Shown here piece after piece: positions 55,101 through 63,786 of a stretch of 64,000 bases of DNA. How positions within the stretch are numbered: position 1 is the stretch's first letter; every line of letters starts with the position of its first letter. Origin of the DNA: Clostridium sp. CAG:590 (GTDB lineage Bacteria; Bacillota; Clostridia; Lachnospirales; Lachnospiraceae); the NCBI GenBank assembly GCA_000431135.1, contig HF987891.1, forward strand, positions 11,913 through 75,912. The letters are read 5' to 3'. Under the pieces are notes generated by a model that did not search any database, was not told the DNA's origin, and saw nothing but the letters and a program-made list of their open reading frames with translations. Position numbers and translations under genes: made by a program.

Positions 55101-55680
55101 GGTGACAGAGGAATTAAAGGATGATATGTGTCAGGCGGCAATGCTTCTGTTCCTCAGCAAAAAGCCCAAACTGGAACAGCAGGAGATTACATGGATTAAA
55201 GCACAGGTTGAATATTTTGTGAAACGCGGTATATTGCTTCCGTTTTTCCGCAGCTTTAAGAAATACATGCATTTACCGAAAGATCTGTTTATGATGACAT
55301 ATGTGGTAACAAAGGATAAGGCAGGCAGACAGATTTCATTCCATTACGGTATTCAATCCGGTGTTGAGAAACCGGATTGTAACAAAGAGGCACGCATGAT
55401 GGAAGTTGTACCGGGATATTATTTGAAGGAATTTGTTCTGTTCCATGGAGAGAACTTACTATATGAGATGCCGGAACGAAACACCAAACAGACAAAGGTG
55501 TATGAGAGTCAGGCGATGAAAGCAAAAGGGGAGACAGAAGAGTATGAGAACCGGTTTGAAATGCTCAACTCCATGTTACTCAATCAGGAGATTGGAGAGA
55601 ACCAGATGCTCATTGATAAGATTGATAAATATTTGAAACTGTCTACCATTATAGAAGAAAATTTAGAGATTATGGAGTAG
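52108..55680 (+). CDS. DUF5717-family large protein
   Basis: 1,190 aa with no signal peptide or membrane helix. The N-terminal 290 residues are beta-rich (two Ig-like sheets such as LSKKYLQLKIEAGSVYQGSI), the middle is helical and TPR-like (about 320-1050), and a final beta-rich part (about 1060-1150) ends in a helix. Length and layout match DUF5717, a family I know only from Lachnospiraceae and relatives. It has no assigned function; scaffold or polysaccharide-related roles are only guesses. It is a single-gene transcript with its own promoter and terminator. Confidence 0.75.
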   Translation: MKSKVEQYAKGDFYVEYPEIHLSKKYLQLKIEAGSVYQGSIQVTSGNDVAMKMMVYDDAYLLCLSDHSLVGKKGEISFSFDATCRKRGSVYDGTIRLIGNGTEITVPYNIEIVAPFIDVNGIALEDLMKFSALAETNWEKALQIFYSEEFARTLLAGQEEYLEAYRSLRDSVDKNQALEEFLVYIHKKRALMLQVEHDRFQFRFPKMREDHELVLRKNTWGYCKMHVRTDARFITIHQESVCSMDFQDDRFAVSYSLDPEQLDEDKQAQGQIIIENTYQKIVVNVIVKEAEEGSRVLVHRDHDRRLKKLEIAAVVHNYVDYRIGLMSIEQFIEKTRQSLHKLISFEPETGIYKLGLLHMCILAGQEETARQEIRRMEADMDKTVEGRREHCYYLYLKALLSKEARQIVRACEEIEQALSTEKDKLFYFWLLIYLDERYQKDKQWLFSQIEGLYLGGYNSPVLAIEVCDLLNQDPLLLKKLSAVEIAAIRFGLRNHYLSKEAEEEFIQLAGRERDFRSQVFALLCTIYEFTNRPEIIRIICSMLIRGGKVEQRYHKYYLEGIKCGYKLVGIQENYLHSMDKSRYDVIPDSVLRYFNYKSSLTDAEYAYLYANVIQNKRRYLGQYEEYLPNMMAFMEGQIVKGNMSDDLSVIYGEFLRPQAVTAHFAASLVNVIFKRKLVVANDNITGVVISHKELEKEQWVPVVNHVAYVDMITESAVVSLVDSNHNRYISTIPYKLQKLVDESEYMEILGMYAGDDYRYVLYRYDEWKAYDATNAKEVNIARDLLAFKEISEETKQQAIYGIVRYYREHLDMDILRSYLDRVDMDYVLPAESVEYMNYLIMCGLYDKAYAAVKRFGYQEVMPENLALLVSAMKEFSQYAKEETLISVANYLYRMGQDTVDVLSYLIDYYQGGVQDMLKLWKRASSRLTRLDLFEENILCETLYTEQWHKDVFRVFESYLRKKRRGMVIKAFFKRAAFAYLVEDDDIPAVFFDDLYEQMVTEELKDDMCQAAMLLFLSKKPKLEQQEITWIKAQVEYFVKRGILLPFFRSFKKYMHLPKDLFMMTYVVTKDKAGRQISFHYGIQSGVEKPDCNKEARMMEVVPGYYLKEFVLFHGENLLYEMPERNTKQTKVYESQAMKAKGETEEYENRFEMLNSMLLNQEIGENQMLIDKIDKYLKLSTIIEENLEIME

Positions 55681-55684
55681 GAAG

Positions 55685-55722
55685 ATCCCACAGTTGACGA
55701 GAGTTGGCTGTGGGATTTTTTA
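55685..55722 (+). terminator. Terminator of the DUF5717 gene
   Basis: A 9-bp stem (55685-55693 with 55708-55716) followed by T6. Confidence 0.85.
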
Positions 55723-55783
55723 GATATATATTAGAAACATGCATTTCCGGATTATATTATAATGTGATTTGTGGAGGAAATGT

Positions 55784-56659
55784 ATGATGTCGAAATATAA
55801 GAATACAGCTATCAGGAGATTTATACAATCTGATAGTGCGTTTGTTCTACCGGGAATGATAGGTGTTCTGGTGTTTATTTTAATTCCGCTATTAGATGTA
55901 GTGAGAAGGTCTTTCGTAAATGCAGGGCATCTCGGATTTAATAATTATAGAATCGTTTTATTCAATTCTGCTTTTCAATTGGCATTTCGTAATACAGTTC
56001 GATTTGAAATCGTTGCGTTACCGGTATTATTCGTATTGTCTTTGCTGATTGCAGTTGTTGTAAAGAATATGAATAATAAATATATTACATTTGCTTTTTT
56101 GATTCCAATGGCATTACCCTCTAATTCTGTTGCAATTATATGGAAAATTCTATTTGATGATCATGGGGTTGTAAATGGGATTTTGGTAAATGTGTTACAT
56201 AGGAATGCCATCGGATTTTTTAGAGGAAATGCTGTTTTTTGGCTGTTGGTTATTACATTTTTGTGGAAGAATCTGGGATATAATATGTTGTTATGGTTGG
56301 CGGGATTATATATGTTTCCGCCGGAAGTTTGTGAGGCAGCTGAAATAGACGGTGCAAATAATTTTGTTATATTTACAAGAGTGGTCATGCCTAATCTTAA
56401 AGGCACGATTTTTACAGTATGCATGTTATCGCTAATGAATTCTTTTAAAATATTCCGTGAAGTGTATTTAATTGCTGGAAATTATCCGGATGACAACATT
56501 TATTTATTGCAGCATCTTTTTAATAATTGGTTTAGTAAACTGGAGATTGGGAAAATAGCGTCTGCGGCGTGTATGACGGCAATCCAGTTTTTTTTAGTAT
56601 TACTATGTTTGAGATGGATTATATTGAGGGAAACCAAATGCAGAAGGAGAACAAAGTGA
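55784..56659 (+). CDS. Sugar-type ABC transporter permease (MalF-like)
   Basis: 291 aa with six membrane helices. ATG 55784 has GGAGGAAA a few bases upstream; the TTG at 55769 precedes that site. The cytoplasmic EAA loop reads EVCEAAEIDGANNFVIFTRVVMPNLKG, the contact site for an ATPase subunit of the carbohydrate-uptake type 1 family. A consensus TATAAT lies at 55758-55763. It opens a cluster with a second permease, an HlyD-like protein and a MacB-like protein; no ATPase gene is present, so it may use a shared MsmK/UgpC-type ATPase. Confidence 0.88.
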   Translation: MMSKYKNTAIRRFIQSDSAFVLPGMIGVLVFILIPLLDVVRRSFVNAGHLGFNNYRIVLFNSAFQLAFRNTVRFEIVALPVLFVLSLLIAVVVKNMNNKYITFAFLIPMALPSNSVAIIWKILFDDHGVVNGILVNVLHRNAIGFFRGNAVFWLLVITFLWKNLGYNMLLWLAGLYMFPPEVCEAAEIDGANNFVIFTRVVMPNLKGTIFTVCMLSLMNSFKIFREVYLIAGNYPDDNIYLLQHLFNNWFSKLEIGKIASAACMTAIQFFLVLLCLRWIILRETKCRRRTK

Positions 56660-57495
56660 AACGGATAGGATTGAAAATCATTATTTATGGAATGGTATTT
56701 CTATATATTCTTCCGGTTATTCTTGTGTTTACAGGAGTATTTATGGGAGATGCGGAATTAAATGATGTTTTGGGGGCTGTTGTACAGGAAAGCAATCAAT
56801 ATGCGACATGGCATTTAATCCCATTATATCCTACGGGAGAAAATATATTGCGTGTTCTGTTGGATACACCGGAATATTTTGTATTATTTTGGAATTCCGT
56901 TAAAGTTGTAAGTTGCATCATCGTAGGACAGTTTGTATTTGCAATCCCGGCAGCATGGATTTTGGCAAGAAACCATTCCTGTATATGTAAGGGCATTATG
57001 TTGGTGTACATGTTTTGTATGTTACTGCCGTTTCAGGTGACGATGTTATCGCAATATATTGTCTTGAAGCAGGCTGCATTAATCAACACACATGGAGCAT
57101 TAATTCTTCCGTTGGTATTTTCAACGTTTCCTATATTCATAACCTATAATTCTTTTGAACAAATACCGCAGGCGGCTATTGATGCAGCCTGTATTGATGG
57201 TGCAGGCAAATGGACAATATACTGGTATATTGCAATTCCTTTGGCAAAGAAAGGGCTTTTTGCAGCGGGAATATTAGGCTTTTTCGAATATTGGAATATG
57301 GTGGAACAAGTCGCAGTTTTTATTACTGATAAGAAATTATGGACATTATCCGTATATCTTCCGGATATATCGGGAGGGCAAATAGGGAAATGTTTTGCGT
57401 TTTCGTTGTTTAGTATCCTACCTGCAATATATGTGCTTTATGCAGGTAGAGATATACTAATGGATGGAATTATTATAAAAGGTATGGAGGACTAG
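56638..57495 (+). CDS. Sugar-type ABC transporter permease (MalG-like)
   Basis: 285 aa. ATG 56638 overlaps the end of the first permease and has GAGGG 7 bases upstream. Six helices are visible and the EAA loop is AAIDAACIDGAGKWTIYWYIAIPLAKKG. It should pair with the upstream permease. Its C-terminal region after the last helices is short. The gene is followed by the HlyD-like gene with only one base between. Confidence 0.87.
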   Translation: MQKENKVKRIGLKIIIYGMVFLYILPVILVFTGVFMGDAELNDVLGAVVQESNQYATWHLIPLYPTGENILRVLLDTPEYFVLFWNSVKVVSCIIVGQFVFAIPAAWILARNHSCICKGIMLVYMFCMLLPFQVTMLSQYIVLKQAALINTHGALILPLVFSTFPIFITYNSFEQIPQAAIDAACIDGAGKWTIYWYIAIPLAKKGLFAAGILGFFEYWNMVEQVAVFITDKKLWTLSVYLPDISGGQIGKCFAFSLFSILPAIYVLYAGRDILMDGIIIKGMED

Positions 57496-57496
57496 C

Positions 57497-58522
57497 ATGA
57501 AAAAACAAAATACACATAGCCGAATAGTGAAAGTTGTTGTATCTTTTTTTGTAGTGCTGATCGTGTGTACATGGATTTCACGATTCACAAAGAGTGTCCT
57601 GACACCGATTGTAGAAAGTCAGGCACCTATTCGTATGTCATTACAACATACAATTTCAAAAAAGGGAAGGTTGTTGTATAAAAAAGAGAAACCGGTATAT
57701 ATATATGCAGGGATACTTGTCGATGAGGTGTTTGTCTCTTTAGGGCAAAATGTGAAAAAAGGTGATGCTCTTGTGCAATATAACATGGAGGAATTAGATC
57801 AGGAATATCAAAAAAAAGAAATAGAATTACAGGAATTAAAAAATACAAGTGCGATGACATGGGATCGATTGGAAAAAAGAAAGATAATGTCAGAAATTAC
57901 GCAAACAGAGGATGCAGTAATGGAATTAAAGGGTCTGATAGAAAATAATGGTATATACTGTGCCAAAATAGACGGAAGTATACAGGAACTGGATCAGAAG
58001 GCGGGAACATATGCACTTGAGACAGCGGCGTTTGTAATTGGTGAAAAAGGTGAAGGCTTTGTAGTGAATATAAATGTGTCGGAGGAAGAGCAGAAATATA
58101 TATCGGAAGATGATACCGTTTCTGTTATGGCACAGGAGGAGCAGGAAGAGTTTCCGATTGATGCAATGTTTTATGACGATTTGCAGGATGCATACACAAT
58201 TAAAATATGCATAAAAGGCAACCAATATTATGTAGGAGAATATGTGGATGTCGAAATTGCACATAACTCAAAAGATTATGATACCTGTATGGTATTGGGT
58301 GCACTGCGATCGGATGGGAATGGCAACAGTTATGTTCTGATAGAAAAAGAGAAAGATACAATTCTTGGAAAAGAATTGGTTACAGAAAAGGTGAATGTAA
58401 AGATAGAGGATTCCAATCAGGAATATGTGGCGGTTAGCAGTAACACATTAAGTTCAGATGACAAAGTGATTTTTTCATCGAATAAAAATATTGAACCGGG
58501 TGATGTTGTGCGTGAAGAATAA
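57497..58522 (+). CDS. HlyD-like membrane-fusion (adaptor) protein
   Basis: 341 aa with a single N-terminal membrane helix (about 11-28). The first biotinyl-lipoyl-like half contains VDEVFVSLGQNVKKGDALVQYN, then a short coiled coil (about 95-145), the second half (IDGSIQELDQKAGT) and a beta-barrel. This is the HlyD/MacA-type adaptor layout, which in Gram-positive cells usually serves MacB-type exporters. Finding it between sugar-uptake permeases and a MacB-core-like protein is unusual. GGAGG lies just before the ATG. Confidence 0.8.
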   Translation: MKKQNTHSRIVKVVVSFFVVLIVCTWISRFTKSVLTPIVESQAPIRMSLQHTISKKGRLLYKKEKPVYIYAGILVDEVFVSLGQNVKKGDALVQYNMEELDQEYQKKEIELQELKNTSAMTWDRLEKRKIMSEITQTEDAVMELKGLIENNGIYCAKIDGSIQELDQKAGTYALETAAFVIGEKGEGFVVNINVSEEEQKYISEDDTVSVMAQEEQEEFPIDAMFYDDLQDAYTIKICIKGNQYYVGEYVDVEIAHNSKDYDTCMVLGALRSDGNGNSYVLIEKEKDTILGKELVTEKVNVKIEDSNQEYVAVSSNTLSSDDKVIFSSNKNIEPGDVVREE

Positions 58523-59381
58523 AAAATATATGAAGAAAATGGCAGGTTATGTAGTGGGAATTGTTACATTTATTGGATTGTCTTTTAGTTTGTTTTATTA
58601 TATTCAATTGAGAAGAAATGAACAATCTATAGAAAATTATGCATTTTATGTGATGGATTCCGATAGTCAAATTACGCTTGAAAGCGTGGACAATGTATTA
58701 TCTCAACAAGAATATTATTTGGGCTGTTATTGTATTGCTCAGAAACAAAACATATATGCACAGGATACGAAAGGAAATGTTACAGCGGATGTAATCATTA
58801 GTAATTCCTCTTTGGAAAATATTATTATAACAAAAGGGACATTGTTAAAGGAAGATACATATGGTTGTATCTTAAGCAGTAAAATTATGTATCGGCTTTT
58901 TGGAACAATGAAGATGAACGGACAAAAAATAGAAGTCTTTGGAAAAGATTATTATGTGCGTGGAATTGTTGAGTCGGATGAGGAATGGATGATTGTATGC
59001 TATTCTGATCGTAATATACAAGCAGTTCCAGACGTTGCAGGTATTGTAATGAATGTGGCTGAGGAATCTTATCATAATAAATATAAGGAAGACATAGAGA
59101 ATAGATTACAATGTAGTAACAAAGGTGGGGTGTATTATGTAAGTGATTACACAACGCTTTTTGGGAAAAAAGATATGCCTAAAACGGGAACAGAAATATT
59201 TGATTATATGAAATGGAAGCAGGCATGGAAGGATATATTATATAGAAAAATATATAAAAATAAAGATATCATTGAACGTTATTTTTATCATTTCACCTGG
59301 GTACATATAAAATGGATGGGGCTGATCGGATTGTGTATGTTCATAGGCTTTGTTCAGATCGTTTGGAGAAGAAAATCGTAA
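58512..59381 (+). CDS. MacB-core-like membrane protein without the FtsX permease half
   Basis: About 289 aa. The start is uncertain: GTG 58512 overlaps the previous stop and has GGTGAT 6 bases upstream; ATG 58503 and 58530 are alternatives. An N-terminal helix (about 8-28) and a C-terminal helix (about 265-283) flank an outer domain. Segments such as GQKIEVFGKDYYVRGIVES recall the MacB periplasmic core, in which a substrate-binding loop follows. A full FtsX/MacB permease has four helices; this protein has two. Its end overlaps the kinase gene on the other strand by 41 bp. Confidence 0.5.
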   Translation: MKNKKYMKKMAGYVVGIVTFIGLSFSLFYYIQLRRNEQSIENYAFYVMDSDSQITLESVDNVLSQQEYYLGCYCIAQKQNIYAQDTKGNVTADVIISNSSLENIIITKGTLLKEDTYGCILSSKIMYRLFGTMKMNGQKIEVFGKDYYVRGIVESDEEWMIVCYSDRNIQAVPDVAGIVMNVAEESYHNKYKEDIENRLQCSNKGGVYYVSDYTTLFGKKDMPKTGTEIFDYMKWKQAWKDILYRKIYKNKDIIERYFYHFTWVHIKWMGLIGLCMFIGFVQIVWRRKS

Positions 59382-60648
59382 AGATGCTGCCACCTTCCGG
59401 GTTGTCAGATATTTGAATATCTCCATGACATATATAAAGTAAGTCCAGTGCAATACTTAAGCCAAGCCCGCAATGTGTCTTGTCCGTGTGTGATTTATCA
59501 CAGGAATAGAATTTTTCAAATATTTTAGTTTTCATATTTTCCGGTATACTAGTGCCGGTGTCTATGACGGAGTAATATATATATTTGTTATCTGTATATG
59601 TTTTGAGAGTAATACTTCCGTGAGTTGTATAGGAAATTGCATTATCAATTAAGATTGCAAGAATCTGCATTGTGAGATTAACATCAATATCGCATTTTGG
59701 CATAGGATCGGCGGGTAGTTCCATTTGCAGAAGAAGTCCCTTTTCCGAAACAACCGGTGTATATTTTTGATAACACAGTTTTACCAATGTATCCGGGGAT
59801 ACCGATGTATAATTGGCAGAGATATCCTGCTTGTTTGTTTTAGCGAGTATCAACATATTATCAATCAGTTGCGACATACGTCTACATTCAGAGAGAGCAA
59901 TGTTATAATGACGGGCAAAGATGGAAGGATTATTTTTGGCGGAGTCTAAAACAGACAGACTAGACATTATAACATTGATTGGCGAACGGAGTTCATGAGA
60001 GGCGGCAGAAATAAAATCATTCTGACGCATTTGGGTTTCTTCAATCGGTTTCATCGCCATCTTAATAATGATATGAGACACAATAAATAATAGGATCATT
60101 AGTAAAATGGATAAGAATAAAAATATAATAATAGCTCTTTGTGTACGGGAATGAAAAGCGTGTAATGTATGTATGATAGTCAGGGTGTTAGCCGTAACGG
60201 GATCTTCGTAATAATATACCAATAAGGGTGTTTGCTGATATGTTTCTTTAAACGATATAAAATTTGAAGAGGGCAGAGATGTTGTGCTGTTATGTATAGA
60301 TCTGCCTAAGTTATACTTCGAAACGGCAGTATTATATGCCCATGAGCGGATGTCGTGGCTGGTATTCTGATCAAATAGATTTCCGTAAGATATTACATTT
60401 TCTGTTTTCTTTGTGCCGAGTATAATTTGAAAATCATTAGAGGTATATTGTGTGAGCACTTTATAGTCAAGGGCATCAATAGAGAAAACATAATTGGAAA
60501 TGAGTGAGGAATTTGCATTGAAAGACAAGAGTTCAGCATTGTAGTTTTGATTATAGATCAATATGGAAAACATTATATTGCCAAGCAAGACAAATAGTGT
60601 AATTAGACTATAACTAAGGGATTTGATTTTCTTAAGTGATGTTTTCAA
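59341..60648 (-). CDS. Sensor histidine kinase
   Basis: 435 aa. TTG 60648 is the start, behind AAAGGAG. Two helices (about 10-30 and 170-195) flank an outer sensor domain of about 140 residues. The dimerisation domain carries the phosphorylated His in AASHELRSPINV, and the ATPase domain has the N box (ILIDNAISYTTHG), DTGTSIPE, and GLGLSIA. It should phosphorylate the regulator encoded upstream, with 4 bp between the genes. The signal is probably handled by the neighbouring transport cluster. Its last 41 bp lie antisense to the MacB-like gene. Confidence 0.92.
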   Translation of the reverse strand: MKTSLKKIKSLSYSLITLFVLLGNIMFSILIYNQNYNAELLSFNANSSLISNYVFSIDALDYKVLTQYTSNDFQIILGTKKTENVISYGNLFDQNTSHDIRSWAYNTAVSKYNLGRSIHNSTTSLPSSNFISFKETYQQTPLLVYYYEDPVTANTLTIIHTLHAFHSRTQRAIIIFLFLSILLMILLFIVSHIIIKMAMKPIEETQMRQNDFISAASHELRSPINVIMSSLSVLDSAKNNPSIFARHYNIALSECRRMSQLIDNMLILAKTNKQDISANYTSVSPDTLVKLCYQKYTPVVSEKGLLLQMELPADPMPKCDIDVNLTMQILAILIDNAISYTTHGSITLKTYTDNKYIYYSVIDTGTSIPENMKTKIFEKFYSCDKSHTDKTHCGLGLSIALDLLYICHGDIQISDNPEGGSIFTIFFSKRSEQSL

Positions 60649-60652
60649 GTAT

Positions 60653-61318
60653 TTACTCCTTTGTCAATTTGAATCCGATACCATGAATGTTCTTGATCTG
60701 TACACTGCTGTTGAGTGTGCGAAGATGTTTTCTCAAAAAATAAATAAAATTATCCAAATTTCCATCTTCCTGATATGCATTTTCTCCCCAGACAAATAGA
60801 ATCAGATCATTGCGGGAAACTACGTTTTCTTTGTTGTTCAATAGAGATTCGAATAAAGCTAATTCTTTTGGCGATAGAGTAACAGTATGATTCGAACAAG
60901 TCAATTCAGCATTGTTTGGATTGTATGTAAGATCACCAAAAGTATAAAGCGTGTTGGTTGTACCGCATCTTTTTAGTAATGAATAGATACGGGCAAGTAA
61001 TTCTTTGAATTCGAAGGGTTTTACAATGTAATCATCAGCACCATTATTGAACCCGTCTAATTTATTTGTAAGTTCGCCTAACGCAGTGATTATAATTACC
61101 GGTATGTTGGGATTTTCTTTGCGCAGATATTTAAGAAGATCAATTCCGTTGATGTCAGGCAGCATACAATCTAATAGAATAAGGTCATAGTTGTTAAAAA
61201 ATTCTTTTTTTGCTGTAGTACCATCATGTGCAAATGTGGCATGTATATCTTCCTGTCTGAACAGGTAATCCAATGTTTCGCAGTATTGAATATCATCTTC
61301 TACAACTAATAATTTCAT
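60653..61318 (-). CDS. OmpR-family response regulator
   Basis: 221 aa. The receiver domain has the acidic pair in VVEDD, the phospho-acceptor Asp50 in LILLDCMLPDING, Thr in VIIITA and Lys in YIVKPFEF. The C-terminal winged helix (about 125-221, LSPKELALFESLL ... DNFIYFLRKHLR) binds DNA. It is cotranscribed with the histidine kinase and faces the solute-binding lipoprotein gene, which it may control. Confidence 0.93.
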   Translation of the reverse strand: MKLLVVEDDIQYCETLDYLFRQEDIHATFAHDGTTAKKEFFNNYDLILLDCMLPDINGIDLLKYLRKENPNIPVIIITALGELTNKLDGFNNGADDYIVKPFEFKELLARIYSLLKRCGTTNTLYTFGDLTYNPNNAELTCSNHTVTLSPKELALFESLLNNKENVVSRNDLILFVWGENAYQEDGNLDNFIYFLRKHLRTLNSSVQIKNIHGIGFKLTKE

Positions 61319-61463
61319 GGTGTATGCCTCCTCAATAGTGTAATCATAGCATATTTTGCATAAATCTCCAATTATAATGTCAAAGATTAGAGAAAGTTTA
61401 GAAGGTTGGAGGAAGTGGAAAGTTTATAATAATAGTTAACTTAGGAAGATAAGGAGAGAGGTT

Positions 61464-63776
61464 ATGAAAAAAGTTATATTTATTATATTTGTCTGTTGTA
61501 TACTCATGTCGGGATGTGGGAAAGCGGATAGTTCTGAAGTTAAGGATAACTTTCAACAGATCACTATCGGCCAAATGGAACAAACAGGGGATGTTCTAAA
61601 ATTAAAAAAATGGGATGAGAACAATTATACATGTATTGTGATGAAGAAAGGTGTACAAAATGATTTTCTGGAATTGACTTCAAAAGATGCCGGGAAAAGC
61701 TGGGAGATTGAAAACTTAGAATGGCTGAATAATATGGAATTTCAAGATGATCTGTGTGCAATTACCTCTGCGGATAGAACAAAAGACAATGAGTATTTGA
61801 TCACATATGATATTTTAAATGATTCTTATGAACGAAAAGAAACGAAGATTGAATTAATATCGAATCAGAAAGTAAAAAATATAGCCTGTTATAATAATTC
61901 TGCCAACATGGTTACAGGTAAAGTTTTAGATGATGTATTTGCGGTTATTGGGCAGGAGAGTGTAACGGTATATGATCAGACAGGAGAAAAAAGCGCAGAT
62001 ATAGAACAAAAAGGCGTTGTGGATTTGTGCGAATATAATGATAATCTGTTGCTGGTGTGTGAAGAGGGATTGGTTGAATATAATAAAAAAGGTAAAAAGA
62101 TTCATCAATATTCTGAAAAAATGGATGTCCTGTTAGATAAGATAAGGGAGGCGCAGGATGAGAGTATTACCCAGCAGTTACATAAAGATATAATTTATTG
62201 CAACGAGAAAGGGGTCGTATATCTTCTGTTAAAAGACGGAGTGTATAGATATTATTTGGAAAACGAAATTTTAGAACATGTTATTTCTGATGATAAGAAT
62301 ATATTTGCAATTGGTGAGGCGGAGGGATTCATTGTTACGGAACAAGATGAGATCTATTTAGTGGGAAGGCAGAATAATGATAATATTGAGTTTGTAGGTT
62401 TTTTCTATGATGAAGAAATACCATACTTTGTCTTACAAAGTAATGGTACAATCACCTTTCCTAAGGATCGGGATAAAAATGACGGAAAGATAAGCAGCCT
62501 TAAGATATATAGTTTGGAAAATTCAGAATATATTGATAAGCTTGTGAAAAGATTTGAACAACAAATTTCCGGAATAAATATTGTATATGAGGTTGGAATG
62601 GATGAAGATAATGGTTTAACTACACAGGATGCAATTAATGCATTTAATACAGAGATGTTATCAGGAGATGGGGCGGATATTATTTTCATGGATGGACTCA
62701 ACCCCAAAACATATATTCAGAATGGACAACTGCTTAATCTGAAGGATATAAAGGAAGAAAACGAAAAAGAGTCACTTAGTCCTGTATTGAATACATTTGA
62801 ACAGGATAGAGGGGTATATGCATTGCCTACACGTTTTTCAATTCCGATGATTTTAGCAGAGCAGTCCCGGGTAAATGAATTAAAAGATCCTCAAAAGATG
62901 TGTGATTATCTGAAGACGGCAGAGACAGGAATCAATGATTTGTTTATTTATGGGGGAAAATCGTTATATGATGTATTTTTCCCGTTATATGCAAATGACA
63001 TTGTACAGGAGTCTGATATAAATAAAGAGAATTTGCAGCAATTTATACAGGAATCTGTAGATATATATCAGGCATGCAATGCACATAACAATGAGGTAGA
63101 TGATATGTTAAAAAAAGAGGCACCTCTGCAATTTGATGCATTTGATGGATTAAATGTGATACCAGGTATTAATAATTATACAGGGAGACCAATTACCAAG
63201 TGGACAGATATTACGATTGGACAGTTGAGATCACATATAGGAGTGCTGCATTTATATACGGCATGCGATTATATGAAATCTAATGGTCGGGATTATACAT
63301 TTAACACAATATCAGATGCATTTATACCTAAGATGATTGTGTCAATTAATAAGCGATGTAAAGATAAAGACGCAGCAAAAGAATTTGTAAATTACTTATT
63401 GTCGGATGATGTTGTGAATTGTGAGAATGATAATTATATTTCTCAGAGTTTTGGTGATTATGAGCAGGTTGGAATTTCTGTTAGTAAAATTGTTCGGGAT
63501 GCAGACGCTGAAAAATATAGAGATATGCAATATACGATAACAAGTAATTCAGATAATGGAATGACCTCCAAAATACAATTGCATTCAAATGTTACAGAAC
63601 AGGAAGCCGAGGTAATGGAGCAATGTTATGCAAATGCTAAGACTAGTGTATATTTAGACAAGATGGAGGAGAATATTATTGTAAAATATCTGGATAAAGT
63701 AATCAATGATGAGTGTAGCGTACAAGAGGCTACAGATAATATATGTTATGAATTGCAAATGTATATGCAGGAGTGA
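61464..63776 (+). CDS. Lipoprotein joining a probable beta-propeller to an ABC solute-binding domain
   Basis: 770 aa. A signal peptide ending in the lipobox LMSGC lipidates Cys18. Residues about 30-335 are made of repeated beta-strand blocks resembling BNR or WD40-type propeller blades (for example SKDAGKSWEIENLEW, close to the BNR Asp-box SxDxGxxW). The C-terminal part (about 345-770) is a family 1 extracellular solute-binding domain with ADIIFMDGLNPKTYIQNGQLLNL. It is 2-fold longer than ordinary sugar-binding proteins. It probably loads the permease pair at 55784. AAGGAGAGAGG precedes the ATG. Confidence 0.75.
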   Translation: MKKVIFIIFVCCILMSGCGKADSSEVKDNFQQITIGQMEQTGDVLKLKKWDENNYTCIVMKKGVQNDFLELTSKDAGKSWEIENLEWLNNMEFQDDLCAITSADRTKDNEYLITYDILNDSYERKETKIELISNQKVKNIACYNNSANMVTGKVLDDVFAVIGQESVTVYDQTGEKSADIEQKGVVDLCEYNDNLLLVCEEGLVEYNKKGKKIHQYSEKMDVLLDKIREAQDESITQQLHKDIIYCNEKGVVYLLLKDGVYRYYLENEILEHVISDDKNIFAIGEAEGFIVTEQDEIYLVGRQNNDNIEFVGFFYDEEIPYFVLQSNGTITFPKDRDKNDGKISSLKIYSLENSEYIDKLVKRFEQQISGINIVYEVGMDEDNGLTTQDAINAFNTEMLSGDGADIIFMDGLNPKTYIQNGQLLNLKDIKEENEKESLSPVLNTFEQDRGVYALPTRFSIPMILAEQSRVNELKDPQKMCDYLKTAETGINDLFIYGGKSLYDVFFPLYANDIVQESDINKENLQQFIQESVDIYQACNAHNNEVDDMLKKEAPLQFDAFDGLNVIPGINNYTGRPITKWTDITIGQLRSHIGVLHLYTACDYMKSNGRDYTFNTISDAFIPKMIVSINKRCKDKDAAKEFVNYLLSDDVVNCENDNYISQSFGDYEQVGISVSKIVRDADAEKYRDMQYTITSNSDNGMTSKIQLHSNVTEQEAEVMEQCYANAKTSVYLDKMEENIIVKYLDKVINDECSVQEATDNICYELQMYMQE

Positions 63777-63786
63777 TAATATTTAA

